Part shown: one piece after another, positions 27,378 to 27,664 of the stretch | Position numbering within the stretch: position 1 is the stretch's first letter | Layout: each line of letters begins with the position of its first letter | From: Temnopleurus reevesii | Lineage: Eukaryota; Echinodermata; Echinoidea; Temnopleuroida; Temnopleuridae | DNA: 27,664 nucleotides | Direction of reading: 5' to 3' | Assembly: GCA_036244855.1 (NCBI GenBank) | Contig: BQKZ01000871.1 | Span: 66,666-94,329, forward strand | Made by a program: the position numbers and the translations under genes | The notes under the pieces: generated by a model | Seen by the model: the letters and a program-made list of their open reading frames with translations, nothing else | Databases searched by the model: none | Told to the model about the DNA's origin: nothing

Positions 27378-27664
27378 CCAAATGATGTGCCTGACGAATA
27401 TGATCATGTAATATTGTAAACAATTTTATAAGCATTTTTTGGGACCAGACGATAAGATCATTCTGACGTGAGGATAGTCATTTTAAATGTCTGCATGTCA
27501 CAGCCGCTCTTCATTTCTTTGGGCCTCGCTCTCTCAGTTTTCCTAGCTTTTCCTTTGATATTGAGCATTTGCCAAATGTGTGATGCGTTAAACGTTCCCA
27601 TTCTGTTTTATTTTCCTTTATTGATACCATATAACTTGCCCCTGTTGTTCATTTTGTCATCACT

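Larger units (their letters stand above)
26522..27664 (+). other. Intron 20 (partial)
   Basis: Contains a LINE-like tail at about 26660-26872, a long hairpin at 27015-27183 and a family C foldback at 27221-27377. The last 287 bases show nothing. No further exon was found up to the end. Confidence 0.65.

Overview
The window holds the 5' two-thirds or so of one large, intron-rich animal gene on the + strand. I can place 20 coding exons between 439 and 26521, about 4.3 kb of coding sequence with mostly phase-1 introns. The domain order is signal peptide, von Willebrand A, EGF-like, ephrin-receptor-like (GCC2/GCC3), three Sushi/CCP, HYR, a further Sushi (5' end missing), a linker region, three GCC2/GCC3 repeats, about five EGF repeats, and pentraxin. 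This is the order of SVEP1 (Sushi, von Willebrand factor A, EGF and pentraxin domain protein 1, also called polydom), a secreted extracellular-matrix adhesion protein. The long run of later Sushi repeats expected in SVEP1 would lie beyond the right edge. The split-gene structure, tRNA-derived SINEs and many short foldback elements indicate a metazoan. A marine deuterostome, perhaps a sea urchin, fits best, but that is an inference from style and not proof.

Layout: 1-438 promoter/5' leader; 439-3113 vWA, EGF and GCC exons; 3114-7085 a 4-kb intron full of foldback elements; 7086-9570 three Sushi exons with decayed Sushi-exon relics in the intron between the first two; 9571-12072 nested foldbacks and a 727-base N gap; 12073-12315 HYR exon; 12316-14887 a SINE and a 198-bp perfect tandem array that ends at a single N inside the next Sushi exon; 15771-17821 two linker exons; 18623-20954 GCC2/GCC3 exons; 21641-24051 EGF exons; 25176-26521 three exons that together make the pentraxin domain; 26522-27664 intron with a LINE-like tail, a long hairpin and another foldback.

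The most striking feature is the repeated local duplication of exon parts. Exons 11, 12, 14 and 16 are each followed by two degraded tandem copies of their own 3' end, with or without the splice donor. The 5' part of exon 15 is duplicated with its acceptor, and exon 6 is preceded by two or three decayed Sushi relics. Two full-looking exons carry in-frame stops: TAA at 20257 and TGA at 21962. Both exons have symmetric phase-1 ends and could be skipped without a frameshift. Either this SVEP1-like copy is a decaying paralogue or haplotype, the draft sequence has errors, or the exons are skipped.

No second complete gene, RNA gene, CRISPR array or prokaryotic feature is supported. Other long open frames overlap introns, repeats or the reverse strand of exons.
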